A DNA stretch of 64,000 nt, taken from positions 1-64,000 of the forward strand of contig CAZPHU010000003.1 of assembly GCA_964586285.1 (NCBI GenBank). Reading direction: 5' to 3'. This DNA is from CAZPHU01 sp964586285. GTDB lineage: Bacteria > Fibrobacterota > Chitinivibrionia > Chitinivibrionales > CAYFVL01. Of the stretch, positions 62,118 to 64,000 are shown piece after piece. The translations under genes and the position numbers were made by a program. The first letter of the stretch is position 1, and every line of letters starts with the position of its first letter. The notes under the pieces are model-generated. The model was not told where the DNA came from. It did no database searches and was given only the letters and a program-made list of their open reading frames with translations.

Positions 62118-63266
62118 ATGTTTGGGAAAAGAATAACGCTATTTAAACTGATGGGCTTTAAGGTCCGAATAGATCTCAGTTGGCTGATTATCGTTGCGCT
62201 TGTGGTGTGGTCTCTGGCCGGCGGAGTGTTCCCCTATTACTACAAAAATCTTTCCTCTTCGAGTTACTGGATTATGGGAATAGTCGGAGCGATCGGTCTT
62301 TTTCTCTCCATAATCGCTCATGAGTTTACTCACTCGATTGTAGCCAGACGATTTGGCATGCCCATGGAGGGAATAACCCTTTTTATCTTCGGAGGTGTTG
62401 CCGAGATGGAAGATGAGCCCCCGAGTGCAGAGGCGGAGTTTTTCATGGCATTTGCGGGACCACTTTCGAGTATTGTAATAGGTTTTATCTTCTGGGGCCT
62501 CACCGCGCTTGGCCGCGCAGCCCAATGGCCCGTTACGGTCACCGGCGTTCTAAATTACCTTAAGCTGATTAATTGGATTCTTGCCGGTTTCAATCTGCTT
62601 CCAGCTTTTCCCCTGGACGGGGGCAGAGTGCTTAGATCCATACTCTGGAAATGGAAAAACAATATCAGCACGGCCACCAAGATCGCATCGGGGGCGGGCT
62701 CGACTTTCGGGATGCTTCTTATTGTCGCTGGAATTTTTTTTCTGTTTACCGGCTCCATAATCGGGGGGATATGGTGGGTTCTTATCGGCCTCTTTCTTCG
62801 TCAGGCATCACAAATGAGCTACCGCAGGGTACTGATGCGAAAGGCGCTTGAAGGGGAAACAATCAGCCGTTTCATGCGCAAGGATCCGATCACCGTTTCT
62901 CCCTCTACGACAGTTAAGGATCTGGTGGAAAATTACGTCTACAAGTACCATCATCGTATGTACCCTGTCATTAAAGACGGTCACCTTCGGGGCTGCATAA
63001 CCACCAAAGAGATAAAAGAAGTGCCTCAGGATTTGTGGGAATCCAAAACGGTCGAGGAGATTGTGCATGCCTGCTCTACCCAGAACACCATATCCTTAAA
63101 CGAGGATCCGGTCAATGCCCTTACCCTTATGAATAAAACCGGAAACAGCCGACTACTTGTGGTTGACGGCCAAGATATTTTGGCTGGAATCATTACTATC
63201 AAGGATCTGCTTAGTTTTTTGTCCCTGAAGTTTGATCTGGAAGAGGACAATTTTAGAAAGATGTAG
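62118..63266 (+). CDS. Site-2 protease (M50) with CBS domains
   Basis: A 382-aa membrane metalloprotease. The zinc site is HEFTH (68-72) and the distal NLLPAFPLDGGR (near 158-169). There are six membrane segments through about residue 230, then two CBS repeats (about 250-375; FMRKDPITVSPSTTVKDLV) in the cytoplasm. This M50B subfamily (SpoIVFB-like) cleaves membrane-embedded proteins, and the CBS pair probably senses an adenine nucleotide. It is the last gene of the probable enzyme I operon. Confidence 0.93.
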   Translation: MFGKRITLFKLMGFKVRIDLSWLIIVALVVWSLAGGVFPYYYKNLSSSSYWIMGIVGAIGLFLSIIAHEFTHSIVARRFGMPMEGITLFIFGGVAEMEDEPPSAEAEFFMAFAGPLSSIVIGFIFWGLTALGRAAQWPVTVTGVLNYLKLINWILAGFNLLPAFPLDGGRVLRSILWKWKNNISTATKIASGAGSTFGMLLIVAGIFFLFTGSIIGGIWWVLIGLFLRQASQMSYRRVLMRKALEGETISRFMRKDPITVSPSTTVKDLVENYVYKYHHRMYPVIKDGHLRGCITTKEIKEVPQDLWESKTVEEIVHACSTQNTISLNEDPVNALTLMNKTGNSRLLVVDGQDILAGIITIKDLLSFLSLKFDLEEDNFRKM

Positions 63267-63416
63267 ATAGAAAAAGCCCCACAGGCTTTCACGATAGTAT
63301 TGCCGTGATGTATTGTCGAAAAATCTGATTTGCAAAGGGGACCCTTTGTTTTAAACAGAGAGCGGCAGCTTTTTTGCGGAGACGCGCCACAGCGCGTCTC
63401 CGGGGTAAGAAGTCGA

Positions 63417-64000
63417 TTACGCGATCGTAATCGAATCGTCTTTGTAGATCTCCTGAATAGTATGAAGAAGGGAGACGCCGTCGTCAAAGGGGCGTTGAAA
63501 CGCTTTACGTCCCGAGATCATACCCATTCCACCCGCGCGTTTATTGATCACCGCAGTTCTTACGGCCTGGGCCAGGTCCCCCGAGCCGGCCGATGCACCG
63601 CCGGAATTGATCAGTCCCATTCTTCCCATATAACAGTTTGCGACCTGATAACGGGTAAGGTCTATTGGATGATCGGATGTAAGACCGGTATAGACCTTCT
63701 CATGTGTTTTACCGAATTTGATTTTCCTAAACCCGCCGTTTGTTTCGGGTTGCTTCTGCTTTACTATATCGGCCTCTATGGTTACCGCCAGATGATTTGC
63801 CTGTCCGGTAAGATCCGAGGCCAGATGATAATCGGTGTCTTGGGTTTTGAAAGCGTCGTTGCGAAGGTATGCCCACAGTATGGTAACCAACCCCAACTCA
63901 TGTGCCCTTTGAAACGCTTCGGATATTTCGATGATTTGCCTGTCGGAGTTTTCGGAGCCAAAGTATATGGTTGCACCTACCGCAACCGCTCCCATCTGGA
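63417..64000 (-). CDS. fbaB: Class I fructose-bisphosphate aldolase (DhnA/FbaB type), partial
   Basis: The C-terminal 194 residues of an archaeal-type class I aldolase. The gene continues beyond the right edge, since GAVAVGATIYFGSE is mid-protein and the frame is open to 64000. Recognisable segments are AVGATIYFGSENS, ELGLVTILWAYLRN, and LINSGGASAG then GGMGMISGRKAFQRPF. Class I enzymes use a Schiff-base Lys, which lies earlier or near GKTHEK. It catalyses the reversible cleavage of fructose-1,6-bisphosphate. Confidence 0.9.
   Translation of the reverse strand, partial: QMGAVAVGATIYFGSENSDRQIIEISEAFQRAHELGLVTILWAYLRNDAFKTQDTDYHLASDLTGQANHLAVTIEADIVKQKQPETNGGFRKIKFGKTHEKVYTGLTSDHPIDLTRYQVANCYMGRMGLINSGGASAGSGDLAQAVRTAVINKRAGGMGMISGRKAFQRPFDDGVSLLHTIQEIYKDDSITIA

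Noticed and set aside
63377..63402. Strong hairpin (CGGAGACGCGC arms) downstream of the site-2 protease and aldolase genes
   Set aside because: Rejected as an intrinsic terminator: no T-run follows on the plus strand, and the minus-strand hairpin is followed by A residues. It may still affect mRNA ends.

Overview
The window is a 64 kb stretch of bacterial chromosome with intermediate GC and about 47 supportable genes. It has no rRNA, and I see no tRNA, CRISPR array or intact transposase. The gene set suggests a Gram-negative, polysaccharide-degrading bacterium, plausibly of the Fibrobacterota (Chitinivibrionia/Chitinispirillum-like). The reasons are a secreted GH9 cellulase with a C-terminal sorting-like tail, a secreted GH5 cellulase with a basic tail, a TtpC/DUF3450-type TonB system, and many PAS-rich kinases. 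This placement is inference from gene content, not a search result.

Region 1 (1-1740) is accessory DNA: an orphan antitoxin-like gene, tiny ORFs, two matching hairpins and a 45-bp tandem repeat. Region 2 (1641-15234) is a phosphate-starvation island. A six-gene TonB-energising operon (DUF3450, TtpC, ExbB, ExbD, TonB, TPR) is followed by pstS, a predicted porin, pstC, pstA, phoB, phoR, pstB and phoU. Direct repeats phased at 11 bp and resembling a Pho box (CTAACA-type) precede the TonB operon, pstS and pstC. This suggests that PhoB controls outer-membrane energisation together with Pst uptake.

Region 3 (15239-19926) looks like a decaying nitrogen/PTS-Ntr locus. It holds a class I glutamine amidotransferase, an ammonium-transporter pseudogene, a NifA/NtrC-like regulator lacking the GAFTGA loop, and a GAF-containing enzyme I (PtsP). 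Region 4 (20138-30826) carries aspS, a c-di-GMP GGDEF/EAL protein with a degenerate GGDEF, TrpB2, a Cys-rich small protein, a hybrid kinase, an exported metallo-beta-lactamase-fold protein, a zinc-ribbon protein and the GH5 cellulase.

Region 5 (30845-47408) has an unusual PHP-phosphotransferase-like fusion, a TonB-dependent receptor, MetY, a DUF3298-like secreted protein, the GH9 cellulase, a VOC protein, a lipoprotein hydrolase between two copies of a palindromic repeat, HrpA and a PAP2 phosphatase. Region 6 (47572-56625, mostly minus strand) carries a DUF116 protein, a ParA/ribbon-helix-helix pair, a BvgS-like hybrid kinase, an operon of a flavin-dependent oxidoreductase, a DUF2267 protein and a pyridoxamine-oxidase-like protein, then MarC and a STAS protein.

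Region 7 (56999-63266) starts with a consensus sigma-54 promoter before an NtrC-family response regulator. An unknown helical protein, a second enzyme I, a tandem PRC-barrel protein and a site-2 protease with CBS domains follow. The window ends inside a class I fructose-bisphosphate aldolase on the minus strand.
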